Below, piece after piece: positions 9,119-18,183 of a DNA stretch of 58,287 bases. The notes under the pieces were generated by a model. It searched no databases. It saw only the letters and a program-made list of their open reading frames with translations, and was not told the origin of the DNA. Positions within the stretch are counted from its first letter, which is position 1. Each line of letters opens with the position of its first letter. Location of the stretch: contig JAQVKF010000002.1 in assembly GCA_028694795.1 (NCBI GenBank), forward strand, positions 1 to 58,287, read 5' to 3'. Position numbers and translations under genes: made by a program. The stretch comes from Thermoguttaceae bacterium (GTDB lineage: Bacteria > Planctomycetota > Planctomycetia > Pirellulales > Thermoguttaceae).

Positions 9119-9997
9119 GATCACACCTCTTCTCATCATTCCCAGTGGATTTTGGGTTTCCGATTCGTCTCGGGATCGCCACGCTGATTGGGTCGCTAGG
9201 TATCGTCTCGACAGCTCAGAAGCAGCAGACAACGTATGATAAACGGTACCAAAAATGCTGGATTTCCATTACTTTCTTGAACTCGCCACCACTTTTTACC
9301 TGCATCCTCTTTTTATCGCCAAATGGTCTTTCCATGACGCGATATTCATTCATCGCCACCCACTGCGGCGCATACAAACCTTGCGAAACCGATAAACCGG
9401 GAACTCCATAATATAACGGAAACTACCGAAACCGGAATGGGGAGGGGGGGATTTCGTCCCCTTTTTCATCCGTTTGGAACTTCTAACCAAGAAACTCCTC
9501 CGCAATCATCTTGTTTGGCGAAATGGATCGTTTGACGAAAGGAACCTTCTAATCCGGTTGGGAGGGAGCGAAAAATTGCAATTTTGGTAACTTTTTTGGT
9601 AAAAGCTCTTGCAGTCCGCACTTCTAGCGAACACAATATCGTATGGTATCGTGAGGTTTTTTCGCCGTAAGCAATTCGGGGTTTCCGAAAAGGTTTCCTG
9701 GCGAAAGCCCCCTAATCCATCTCTCCTCATTGTGGTTCATACCGCAAAATGGGGAAAAGGGTAAAAAGCCCAACACGCGGCGTGATTCCCCCACGCCACA
9801 CGAATAGACGTCTCCTGAGATGGAATTGGACCGAATTTTCAAAATATCCTTTCACCCGCGGGTGGATCCATTTCTATCACGGCTTGGTCGTTTTGCCGTG
9901 TGTTGTTACCGTGTTGTCGAGCTTTCGCGTGGGGATAGAAACACGGGGAACACCGAAAGAAATTGGTTTGGCCGCATAAACCTAATGGAATCTGTCT
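9119..9997. promoter_or_regulatory. Divergent upstream region of rpmJ block and symporter gene (879 bp)
   Basis: This region separates the minus-strand ribosomal genes from the plus-strand symporter and must hold promoters for both. The tracked ORFs (9145-9411 plus, 9506-9730 minus and others) lack homology and good ribosome binding sites. A terminator-like hairpin lies at 9447-9466 and a 12-bp palindrome CACCCGCGGGTG at 9853-9864, which could be an operator for the symporter gene. I cannot assign exact promoters. Confidence 0.5.
9447..9466 (+). terminator. Small intrinsic-terminator-like hairpin with no gene before it
   Basis: GGGGA-TTTCG-TCCCC followed by TTTTT on the plus strand. No plus-strand gene ends just upstream, so it would end a short untranslated transcript or guard against antisense transcription into the symporter leader. 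Confidence 0.4.
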
Positions 9998-12757
9998 ATG
10001 AATCTTAATTGGGTCGATTATTCCGTTTTTTTAGGCTTTATCGCACTCGTGATTTTCGTTGGCCTTTGGAAAAGCGTTCGAACGAAAGAGGAATGCGAGC
10101 ACGAAGGCGTGGAAAATTACTTTCTCGCAGGTCGTGGCTTAGCGTGGTGGTTGGTCGGTTTTTCGTTGATTGCGGCGAATATCTCGACGGAACAATTCGT
10201 CGGTATGTCCGGTTCCGCGTCGAATAAAGTCGGTTTAGCCATCGCGAGTTACGAGTGGATCGCGGCGGTTTCGCTCGTCATTGTGGCGTTTGTGTTTCTG
10301 CCCAAATTCCTGCGAGCGGGTGTGTACACGATTCCGGAATTTCTCGAACACCGTTTTACGCCGTTGGCACGTTGGCTCATGGCTCTGTGCATGATGGTGA
10401 TGCTCGTCGGGGTACCGACTTCCGCGGTCATTTATTCCGGTGCGAAGGTGCTGTGCGTGTATTTCGCTGATGTGCGTTTTATGCTGTTTGACACGGAAAT
10501 TTGGCTCGGTGATTTGACTGTTGGCTGCTGGATTATCGGCGTTTTGGCGGCGTTGTATGTATTTGCGGGTGGTTTGAAAGCGTGTGCGTGGGCTGACCTT
10601 TTCCAAGGTTCCGCGCTCATCATTGGTGGTGCCATCATTGCTGGTTTGGCATTGGTTGCGGTCCAAAAAGCGGATCCCGCGACTCTCACCCCGGCGCAAG
10701 GTATGAGTATCACGCAGAAGGATGGACAAACGAACGTCAAACTGCAAGCTCTTTTGGCTTCAGCTATGAGCAAGACCCCCGAAAATTCAGGGGCTCAAAC
10801 GTCGTCATCCGAACTCGCGCCCAAAGTGGATGGGGCGTTGGAACGATTGTTCGTACTCAACGGTGCGCCGGCGGAGGAAGGTGGAAAACTCCATATGTCT
10901 CGCCCCGCGACTGACTCCGAATTGCCCTGGACCGCTTTGCTTCTGGGTATCTGGATTCCGAACCTGTATTATTGGGGATTGAATCAATACATCGTTCAGC
11001 GTACGCTTGGCTCACGTTCTTTGGCCGCTGGTCAAAAGGGACTTGTGTTTGCGGCGTTTTTGAAGTTGATCATTCCGTTCATTGTCGTTATTCCAGGCAT
11101 TTTGGCGTGGAACCTCTACCGTGAAGATTTGCGGATCGAAGCAACGACCAACACGCACCAAGTGGATGTGATCGAGGCATATGCCCATCGCGGCGAGACG
11201 AAAACGGCTCCACCTTACTTCAAATTTGACCAAAATTACGCGGAACTCAATCCAGGATTCGCGGAAGAATTATATCGAACCAATTGCGCGTTGAAGGGCG
11301 TCGCTCCAATCACACGGGAAGTGGCTGATGCGGCGGAAGCCGCGGTTAAGGCTACGGAAGGTGTCCCGGACAACGCTACCGAAACCAAGGAGACGCCCAA
11401 AACGCCGGAAAACGTAACACCGGTGACCGAGGCGAGTGTAGCCACCCCGGAAGCGGTTCCTGCTCCAGCGGCCGCTCCGGCAGTCCCGGCGGAAGCAGCC
11501 CCAGCGGATACGACAACTGCGGCACCAACTGCGGCAATTGTTTTGAAGACGCGGCTTGTGGCGACACACGGTATGACATCGCTTCCGATGAACGTTTATG
11601 CTCAGTGGGCCAATGATCTCGAAGCACCGATTCCTGCCATTCCGGTTTCGCAACAGGTGACCGAAGAAGCTGCCGCCCCGGCAGCGGAAACATCCACTCC
11701 AGCGGCACCAGTGGCGGCAGAAGCAACAGCGGCACCGGCAGAAACGGTCCCTGCACCAGCGGACGCGGTTGCGGCACCCGTAGCGGCTGAAGTGCCGGCG
11801 GTTCCGGAAGCAACTGCTCCGGCAGAAGCGGTTCCCGCACCAGCTGTTGAAGCGGCGAACAAGGCTGCGGATGATGGAACGGCTCAAACGATGGCCAATA
11901 AAATGAAACGAGTCGAAGCCTCCCAGGCATTGGTGGCGGATATCAACGCGAACCGTCCGGCCACGCTCACCCCGCAGCAGATTTATGCCGCGAATCAGGC
12001 GTTATTGACAGAGGTCGCAGAGGCTGGCGGAAAGACGCCGAGTGCCGTTTCGACCGAGTTGATCGGTTACGATCACAACTCGGCGTTCCCTATTTTGCTG
12101 AAGAAATTGCTTGCCGATAAGACGGGTTGGGGGGTTATTGGGTTTGTTCTCGCGTCACTGTTCGGCGCGATTGTCAGCTCGCTGGCGGCGATGCTCAACT
12201 CGGCCTCGACGATTGCAACGATGGATATCTATAAGAAGTTGCACAAAAGTGCGTCGGACAAAGTACTCGTGGGTATGGGACGTATTTTCATCGTGATTTT
12301 TGTCGGGATTGCGATCTGGATTGCCCCGATGCTCGACAGACCGGTGTTTGGTGGAATTTTTACCTTTATCCAGGAATTCCAAGGGTTCATTTCACCGGGC
12401 ATTTTGGCTGTATTTCTCTTCGGTATGTTTGTTCCGTGGGCACCACGAGTGTGTGGTATCGTCGGTCTTTTGATGAGTCCAATTATTTACGGTATTTGCA
12501 AATTTTACTGTCCTGTGGCGATTCCATTCATCAGTGACGTACCCGTTCAAGATTGGGCGTTTTTGAATCGTATGGCATTGACGTTTACGATGGTCATGTT
12601 TGTATTGCTGCTGCTGACAATCTTCCATCCGATGAAACGCAGCGATCTTAAAATGCCTGTGAACGACGAGATTGAATTGACGACCTCCATCGCGGCTATC
12701 TTCTGGGGGGTTGCCGTTTTGGTGGTTACCGCATCCTTGTACTGGATATTCTGGTAA
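9998..12757 (+). CDS. Sodium:solute symporter (SSS/SGLT family) with Ala/Pro-rich insert
   Basis: 919-aa inner-membrane transporter of the SSS family, which couples Na+ to uptake of sugars or related solutes. The signature YFLAGRGLAWWLVGFSLIAANISTEQFVG is at residues 41-69, GGLKACAWADLFQG at about 191, NQYIVQRTLG at about 329 and SSLAAMLNSASTIATMDIYKK at about 727. Normal SGLT-like members are 500-600 aa. Here the loop between GILAWNL (about 368) and the AFPILLKKLL segment (about 697) is enlarged to about 300 residues of repeated A, P, E, V and T. The GGA before the ATG is a weak ribosome binding site. The substrate cannot be told from sequence. A hairpin after the stop may end the transcript. 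Confidence 0.93.
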   Translation: MNLNWVDYSVFLGFIALVIFVGLWKSVRTKEECEHEGVENYFLAGRGLAWWLVGFSLIAANISTEQFVGMSGSASNKVGLAIASYEWIAAVSLVIVAFVFLPKFLRAGVYTIPEFLEHRFTPLARWLMALCMMVMLVGVPTSAVIYSGAKVLCVYFADVRFMLFDTEIWLGDLTVGCWIIGVLAALYVFAGGLKACAWADLFQGSALIIGGAIIAGLALVAVQKADPATLTPAQGMSITQKDGQTNVKLQALLASAMSKTPENSGAQTSSSELAPKVDGALERLFVLNGAPAEEGGKLHMSRPATDSELPWTALLLGIWIPNLYYWGLNQYIVQRTLGSRSLAAGQKGLVFAAFLKLIIPFIVVIPGILAWNLYREDLRIEATTNTHQVDVIEAYAHRGETKTAPPYFKFDQNYAELNPGFAEELYRTNCALKGVAPITREVADAAEAAVKATEGVPDNATETKETPKTPENVTPVTEASVATPEAVPAPAAAPAVPAEAAPADTTTAAPTAAIVLKTRLVATHGMTSLPMNVYAQWANDLEAPIPAIPVSQQVTEEAAAPAAETSTPAAPVAAEATAAPAETVPAPADAVAAPVAAEVPAVPEATAPAEAVPAPAVEAANKAADDGTAQTMANKMKRVEASQALVADINANRPATLTPQQIYAANQALLTEVAEAGGKTPSAVSTELIGYDHNSAFPILLKKLLADKTGWGVIGFVLASLFGAIVSSLAAMLNSASTIATMDIYKKLHKSASDKVLVGMGRIFIVIFVGIAIWIAPMLDRPVFGGIFTFIQEFQGFISPGILAVFLFGMFVPWAPRVCGIVGLLMSPIIYGICKFYCPVAIPFISDVPVQDWAFLNRMALTFTMVMFVLLLLTIFHPMKRSDLKMPVNDEIELTTSIAAIFWGVAVLVVTASLYWIFW

Positions 12758-12779
12758 AATGGGAATAGCTCGGCGTCTC

Positions 12780-12800
12780 CCGGTACCATACATACCGGGA
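12780..12800 (+). terminator. Hairpin after the symporter gene
   Basis: CCCGGTA-CCATACA-TACCGGG, a perfect 7-bp stem 22 bases past the symporter stop. It has no T-tract, so termination is only suggested by position. Confidence 0.4.
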
Positions 12801-12845
12801 TGCGCGGTGTCGTTCTAACCACATCATGTTGGTTGGGTCGATTGA

Positions 12846-13167
12846 CTAGGGTGTGTTCACACAAACGTCGTAGCAATGTCGTTGCTTTGATCAGGGAACG
12901 TCCGATTTTAGATTGGCGACCGCACTAGGTAAAAAATCCAAAAAATTTGCGTGTTTTCTGCGAAAATGTTTTTTCGTAAAACTTTTTTGAGGCGAAGAAC
13001 CCATGAGAGGAAACTTTTTGCAAAAAGTTTCCCCTCAAACGCCCCTTCCAAAACTTTTTACTAGACGCACAAACCTCAAGATCAACCGACATAAACCACT
13101 TCGATTGCAGTCATTTCATCCTTGGCTATCGGCTTTTACCATGTAATCATATGTGAACACGCCCTGG
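12846..13167 (+). mobile_element. MITE-like element, copy A (322 bp)
   Basis: Left end CTAGGGTGTGTTCACA (12846-12861) and right end TGTGAACACGCCCTGG (13152-13167) are imperfect inverted copies of the 16-bp ends of copy E at 39.8 kb. The inside shares with copies C and E the hairpin GAGAGGAAACTTTTT-GC-AAAAAGTTTCCCCTC (13005-13036), the ACTTTTTACTAGACGCACAAAC segment and the stretch before the right end. No ORF is inside. Flanks are the symporter and TPR genes. Confidence 0.8.
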
Positions 13168-13278
13168 CTGGGTTGATTGGCTGATTAACAGAGGCGTGGA
13201 CCCGAAAAGGAACCATCGGCGGACAGGCAAATGGTGCCCTGAGAAAATTCGACTCTACTTATTTGGGAGAATCTAGCG

Positions 13279-16200
13279 ATGTCACGATGTCCCGCGTTTT
13301 TGGCCCCACGTTCATCTCGAACACCACAGATTCCGATGGAATTGCGACTACTTTCTTGGGAATATTTGCCCAGTAACATCTGTTCGGAAGACCGCTCGCA
13401 GGTTTGTGTTTCGTGGGTTGAACATCGTATTTCGTATCGTCTTGAGCGTGGTTGCGCATCTCTTTTGGGTGTTTTTTTGTTCGGATTACTGGTGGTGATG
13501 TCCTTTTTTTCCAGTTCGAGTTGGGCCGCTGGATCAGCGGTCATGGCCGAATCGGACCAATCAGCGGCGGAAGCCGGAAAGGACGCTAAAAAAACGACCG
13601 CGAAGACGACTGTGGCGGAAGTCTCCGTGACGGAAGAATCGGAGGAGCCAGCGGATGGCGATCCTGGAGCGGCAGAGTTTCTCGCCTCGCTCCAACAGCG
13701 TGGTTACTACGATCTAGCCATTGATTACCTCAATTGGCTGAAAACGTCCGGACAACTACCGACGAACATGTCCGAGTTATGGGACCTTGAAATGAGTCGT
13801 GGTCTGATGGAAATGTCCACTCACGCATACAATGAGGAAGAGTCGAAAAAGCTACTCGAACAGGCGCAAGGGCATCTGAACCAGTTTTTGAAAGAGCATC
13901 CGGATCATCCGGACGCATATCGTTCGCTCACGATTTGGGGCGATTTTTCTCGCGACGCGGCGCAAAAAACATTACAAAAAATCGAACTTCCTGATACGAC
14001 CGCGGCACAGCGAACGGAACTGTTAGCCGAGGCGGCAAAGGCTATAGCTGAGGCGAAAGGTCGGTACACCAACGCGCAAAAACAGCTTGCCAATCGACTG
14101 GAAAATTTACCGCCAGAGCCGCCTAAAATGAATGGTCGAAGTGTTTCGAAGGCGTACAAAAAATGGTTCACGCAACAGCAAAGCCTACTTGATGCGGACG
14201 CGCAGGCGAATTTTCAATTGGCGGTATTAGAATATTTATCCGCGCAGATATTAGATCCGAAATATACGGCGGTCAGTCCGGATACGCAGGCGGAAACGCG
14301 TAAGACGATTTACCAAAGCGCAGCGGGAAAATTTGACGCATTGTACCAAAAATTTCGGATTTCATCCACGCTGAGCATCAGTTTAATCGGTCTGTTGGCC
14401 CATCGTTGGGAAGGCAAATGCTGGTTGGAATATGGCGACACGGACGAAGCGGAGGCGATTCTCGAAGAGGTGATGAATAATTATCGTCCCGGTGTTTCGC
14501 CAGCGATTTTGCCTCTTTTTTCCGCCGCCCAATACGATCTTTATCAGCTCATCAAAATACGAAAACCGAACGAATACCTAGCGTTAGCCTCCCAATGGCT
14601 TGATGACAACGAGAAAATATTTGGCCATACCGAGGGTTACCAAGCGATCGCGTACATGGTCGCGGAGGGCAAAGCGGAATTACTCAAAAATGCGTCTGGG
14701 AACAGCGTGGCCGTTCCAGTTATCGAACAGAGCCGTGGCGAAATTTTTGAGAATGTCGTCGCGCAAAATATGCCGAAAAATCGATTGGCTAGGGATATCG
14801 ATAGCTTGTTGCGTAAGATTCTCAAAGTACCGTCGCCCTACCAGAAAAAAGCGTTGGCGTTACGTGGTCAGCTAGGAGCGACGGATAGCGGTCAGGAAGA
14901 AGGGTCTCCGCTGTCGCTCGACAATGCCAAAACGTTCGCGGAAGCGGCGAGTGTGGGGAATCAACACGCGAACAAAAAGGAATGGAAACAGGCCGCCGAA
15001 GCGTACACCAAGGCTATTTCGATCGGTTCGTCGGATAAGGCACAATTGGACGAGGCGAAGGATATGCTTCTGAAAATGCAGGTCGCTCAAGGCAATGATC
15101 TGCTTCTTGCGGGAGAGTATACGAAATGCTTCCAATCAATGGATAAACTCTGGAAAGCGAATCGTCAGCTTCCGTCCGCGGGGCTGGCGGGAACGCTTGC
15201 CATGCGAGCGGCTTTAGCCCTTCAAAATACCGCGAAAGACGCCGAATCCAAAGCGAAAGCGAAAGAGCGTTTGGCAACCGTTGCGAAGGAGATTATGGAT
15301 ACGTGGCCGGCGAAACCTGCCGCGGACGATGCGAGGATTATGCTCGGTCAAGCCGCGTTGGCCGACGCATTCGCCGATCTTGCGAAAATCGACGAGACGC
15401 AATTTGCCGAAGCGATGAAAATCTTTGGACAAGTGAATCCGCTTTCAGAGCGTTATCCATCGGCGCTTTCGACGATGGCCAAAGCCTATTGGCAGCGATA
15501 TTTGGTAGGCAAATCGCAGCAAGACGCTGAAGATGTGCAAAATGCTCGTCGCAATTCGGCGGTCGAATACGCGCAAAAATCAAAAGACGCGGCGAAGCAG
15601 CAGGCGGCCAAACAACCGGGTGGTGAGTTGTCCGCATTTGAGGCACAATATTTGCTCGGTGAAATGGCGATGGAAAAGGGAGATTCTGCCGCGGCGTTGA
15701 CGGAGCTCCAACCGATCGTCGATTCGATTGGGAGTCCGGATCAGGTGACGCCGTTGACGAATGCAGCGTTACTCACGGCGACGCGAGCCTATTTGGAACA
15801 GGGCGATATCGATGGCGCGGCCAAATCGGCGTTAGTGCTGATTGATTCCGGAGCGGACACACAGTCGATGAATCGGACGTTGGTCAATTTTGCAAAACGG
15901 TTGGATATGGAACGAAAATCCGCGAATGCGGAGCAAATTCAAGCGGTGTCCGAGACGGATAAACAGCGGGCCGCCCAAAAGGTTCAGCGAGCGGAAGAGA
16001 TGATGGGGCGAATTTTACCGAAGCTCACTTCCCGACAACAGTTGGACGTTTCGACCTCGTTGAGTTTGGCCGATCTCTGTATTACGGCACGACGCACGGA
16101 CGATGCGAAGGCGATTTTTGAACGATTGATCGCCGCTTCCGATACCGATCCGCGAGCGGTGTTGCGTTCCAGGGCACAACTAGCCGGACTGTTGCGTATC

Positions 16201-16629
16201 GAGAAAAAATATACCGAAGCGTTCCAACAGGTCGATATTTTGCTCAAAGAGAATCCGAATGCGTTTGAACCGCTTGTGGAAAAGGCCCGCATTTTGCAGG
16301 ATTGGGCAAGCGCTGATAATAATACGAAGCTGTTTGACGACGCGGCGTCCGCATGGATCAGCCTGCGTAATCGTTTGCAAGGTCAACGTGGTCCGAAGCC
16401 GCCGGAATTTTTTGAGGTCAACTACAACGCGGCGGTCTGTTTATACCAACAGGCGATCAAACTGACTGCCGTCTCGCCCGAAAAAGCGAACGAAAAATTG
16501 GTCATGGCCAAGCAGCTATTGCAGGGCACGCTTGTGATGAACAAGTCGCTTGACGGTCCTGACCGGGTCGCACAATATCGACAGCAGATCAAGAAAATAG
16601 ACGACATTTTGAAAGCGAACAAAAAATGA
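13279..16629 (+). CDS. Large exported or membrane-anchored TPR-repeat protein
   Basis: 1116-aa protein. After a ~58-residue leader there is a hydrophobic segment (GCASLLGVFLFGLLVVMSFFSSSSWAAG, about residues 58-85) that looks like a signal peptide or anchor. The remainder is helical, Ala/Lys/Glu/Gln-rich, with tetratricopeptide-like units such as HANKKEWKQAAEAYTKAISI (about 575) and LRIEKKYTEAFQQVDILLKENPNAFEP. The ATG at 13279 has GGGAGA 8 nt upstream, which supports the long N-terminus. Its stop overlaps the start of the next gene (ATGA), so they form an operon. Probably a protein-interaction scaffold in the periplasm; no specific partner can be named. Confidence 0.85.
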   Translation: MSRCPAFLAPRSSRTPQIPMELRLLSWEYLPSNICSEDRSQVCVSWVEHRISYRLERGCASLLGVFLFGLLVVMSFFSSSSWAAGSAVMAESDQSAAEAGKDAKKTTAKTTVAEVSVTEESEEPADGDPGAAEFLASLQQRGYYDLAIDYLNWLKTSGQLPTNMSELWDLEMSRGLMEMSTHAYNEEESKKLLEQAQGHLNQFLKEHPDHPDAYRSLTIWGDFSRDAAQKTLQKIELPDTTAAQRTELLAEAAKAIAEAKGRYTNAQKQLANRLENLPPEPPKMNGRSVSKAYKKWFTQQQSLLDADAQANFQLAVLEYLSAQILDPKYTAVSPDTQAETRKTIYQSAAGKFDALYQKFRISSTLSISLIGLLAHRWEGKCWLEYGDTDEAEAILEEVMNNYRPGVSPAILPLFSAAQYDLYQLIKIRKPNEYLALASQWLDDNEKIFGHTEGYQAIAYMVAEGKAELLKNASGNSVAVPVIEQSRGEIFENVVAQNMPKNRLARDIDSLLRKILKVPSPYQKKALALRGQLGATDSGQEEGSPLSLDNAKTFAEAASVGNQHANKKEWKQAAEAYTKAISIGSSDKAQLDEAKDMLLKMQVAQGNDLLLAGEYTKCFQSMDKLWKANRQLPSAGLAGTLAMRAALALQNTAKDAESKAKAKERLATVAKEIMDTWPAKPAADDARIMLGQAALADAFADLAKIDETQFAEAMKIFGQVNPLSERYPSALSTMAKAYWQRYLVGKSQQDAEDVQNARRNSAVEYAQKSKDAAKQQAAKQPGGELSAFEAQYLLGEMAMEKGDSAAALTELQPIVDSIGSPDQVTPLTNAALLTATRAYLEQGDIDGAAKSALVLIDSGADTQSMNRTLVNFAKRLDMERKSANAEQIQAVSETDKQRAAQKVQRAEEMMGRILPKLTSRQQLDVSTSLSLADLCITARRTDDAKAIFERLIAASDTDPRAVLRSRAQLAGLLRIEKKYTEAFQQVDILLKENPNAFEPLVEKARILQDWASADNNTKLFDDAASAWISLRNRLQGQRGPKPPEFFEVNYNAAVCLYQQAIKLTAVSPEKANEKLVMAKQLLQGTLVMNKSLDGPDRVAQYRQQIKKIDDILKANKK

Positions 16630-17393
16630 ACGAGACTTTTTCGGATTCCGAAACACAACAGTCCGTTTATCAGGAACGATTGGCGGCGGTCATGGATCGA
16701 ATCGCGGTCGCCGCACAGCGAAGTGGCCGAGCGAACACGGAGGTGACGCTTGTCATTGTGTCGAAATATTTGGATATCCCATCGACCGAACAGCTCATTC
16801 GTGCTGGAATTGCGTGGTACTCGCAAAGCGAGACGCCGAGCATACCGTTGGTATTGGGCGAAAGTCGTCCACAGCTTTTATCGGAGAAGGCATCGGCTCT
16901 GTCGGCATATGCGGAGCGTGTTGCATGGCATCAGATTGGTCCATTGCAGACGAATAAAATGCGACGTGTTTTGCCATGGATTACGCGGTTGCATTCGGGC
17001 GAATCGCTCTCACGGCTGGTCGAATTGAACCGGGAAGCGGAGCGAATTGCCAAACGATTGCCCGTGCTGTTGGAAGTGAATATTTCCGGCGAGTCGGCAA
17101 AATATGGGTTTTCTCCGGATGAACTGCCTTTCATGCTGGACACACTTGCGACGCTTTCCTCCCTGCAAATTGACGGTTTGATGGGGATGGCCTCGCTCAA
17201 CGCGACGGAATCAGACGTACATCGCCAATTTGCGTCGCTTCGCCAACTTGCGGAACGATTGCGCCCGAATCTTCCAGATTCGATTCAGATGCGTCATCTT
17301 TCGATGGGCATGAGCGGCGATTTCGAGATTGCCATCGAAGAGGGGGCGACGCTCGTGCGTGTCGGTTCCGCCATCGCCCCGCCCATGCCGTAA
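16626..17393 (+). CDS. YggS/PLPBP-like pyridoxal-phosphate homeostasis protein (divergent)
   Basis: 255-aa alanine-racemase-fold protein of the YggS/PROSC family, which binds PLP and buffers its supply. VSKYLDIPSTEQLIRAG carries the PLP lysine (about residue 49), WHQIGPLQTNKMRRVLP, LLEVNISGESAKYGF, IDGLMGMASL, LSMGMSGDFEIAIEEGATLVRVGSAI are family motifs. The usual FGENR(V/Y)QE stretch is replaced by WYSQSETPS, and the C-terminal IFG is AIAPPMP, so it is a divergent member. The start ATG overlaps the TPR gene's stop by 4 bases. It is followed 17 bp later by the YjbQ gene. Confidence 0.9.
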   Translation: MNETFSDSETQQSVYQERLAAVMDRIAVAAQRSGRANTEVTLVIVSKYLDIPSTEQLIRAGIAWYSQSETPSIPLVLGESRPQLLSEKASALSAYAERVAWHQIGPLQTNKMRRVLPWITRLHSGESLSRLVELNREAERIAKRLPVLLEVNISGESAKYGFSPDELPFMLDTLATLSSLQIDGLMGMASLNATESDVHRQFASLRQLAERLRPNLPDSIQMRHLSMGMSGDFEIAIEEGATLVRVGSAIAPPMP

Positions 17394-17410
17394 ACCCACG
17401 AGGAAATGTG

Positions 17411-17833
17411 ATGTTTTGGACGCAAAAAGAGATTATTTTGCCGGAATTTTCTCACGGAATCCATCCAATCACCAGTCAATTGTTGAGCGAGTTGCCGGAG
17501 TTGTCACGTGTTTCTGTCGGTCTGTTGCACCTATTCATTTTGCACACATCCGCCGGTTTGACGATCAACGAAAATACGGATCCCGATGTGCCACGTGATC
17601 TAGATCGAGTGTCGCAAACGCTTTTTCCGGAAGATTTTCCGTATCGGCATACGCTGGAAGGTCGAGACGACATGCCCGCGCACCTAGCGTCGTCGATGTT
17701 TGGATGTTCACTTACGATTCCGGTCACGCAGGGGCATTTACGCTTGGGAACATGGCAGGGAATTTTTTTGGTCGAGGGGCGTTATCATGGAGGGCGTCGC
17801 CATCTGATTCTGACGCTCCACGGGCAGGAGTGA
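17411..17833 (+). CDS. YjbQ/UPF0047 family protein
   Basis: 140-aa protein of the secondary thiamine-phosphate synthase-like YjbQ family. LLHLFILHTSAGLTINENTDPDVPRDL, the HTLEGRDDMPAHL block and LRLGTWQGIFLVEGR...R are the conserved elements, with the His, Asn, Asp and Glu of the family's presumed metal or active site. The ORF track starts at a GTG (17408); the ATG at 17411 has GAGG with a 7-nt gap and is preferred. Biological role unsettled in all bacteria. It is the last gene of the TPR-YggS-YjbQ run. Confidence 0.93.
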   Translation: MFWTQKEIILPEFSHGIHPITSQLLSELPELSRVSVGLLHLFILHTSAGLTINENTDPDVPRDLDRVSQTLFPEDFPYRHTLEGRDDMPAHLASSMFGCSLTIPVTQGHLRLGTWQGIFLVEGRYHGGRRHLILTLHGQE

Positions 17834-18183
17834 CCGGCTCGTTGAATCTACTACCTACAGCCCAATATTCTACTCCAACCTGACTGGAGGGTAATGGTAG
17901 CCGCACCCTGCGGCCCAACTGCCCGCAGGGCCAGAAGGGGGGTAAAAGGTCGCGTATTTCCCGAGGAAATGCTTTTTCGTAAAACTTCTTTGAATGAGAA
18001 CAAGCAATGAGAGGAAACTTTCTATAGGAAGTTTCCCCTCAAACTCCCGCTCAAGGATTTTTAATATACACACGAACTGCAATATTGGTTGGTAGGACTG
18101 CAAATCCGTTTGAATGGTCGCTATGCATCCGGATCTCATATTCATGAGCCGATTCCGCATTTTCTAGGTAGCGAACAGCGCCA
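17834..18183. repeat. Convergent intergenic region with palindromic repeat and degenerate MITE core (copy B)
   Basis: Just after yjbQ, CCCTGCGG (17906-17913) pairs with CCGCAGGG (17923-17930), preceded by CTACTCCAACCTG and followed by GGGGGGTAAAA; a similar arrangement sits at 27.13-27.18 kb. From about 17941 to 18085 the sequence resembles the MITE core: GAGAGGAAACTTTCTATAGGAAGTTTCCCCTC at 18010-18041 still folds, and the AAATGCTTTTTCGTAAAAC segment is kept. No inverted terminal repeats are found, so this copy is decayed. Confidence 0.6.

Noticed and set aside
11270-11887. 205-codon and similar minus-strand ORFs opposite the symporter
   Set aside because: Cys/Arg/Gly- or Leu/Pro-rich translations of the repetitive Ala/Pro-coding DNA; shadows.
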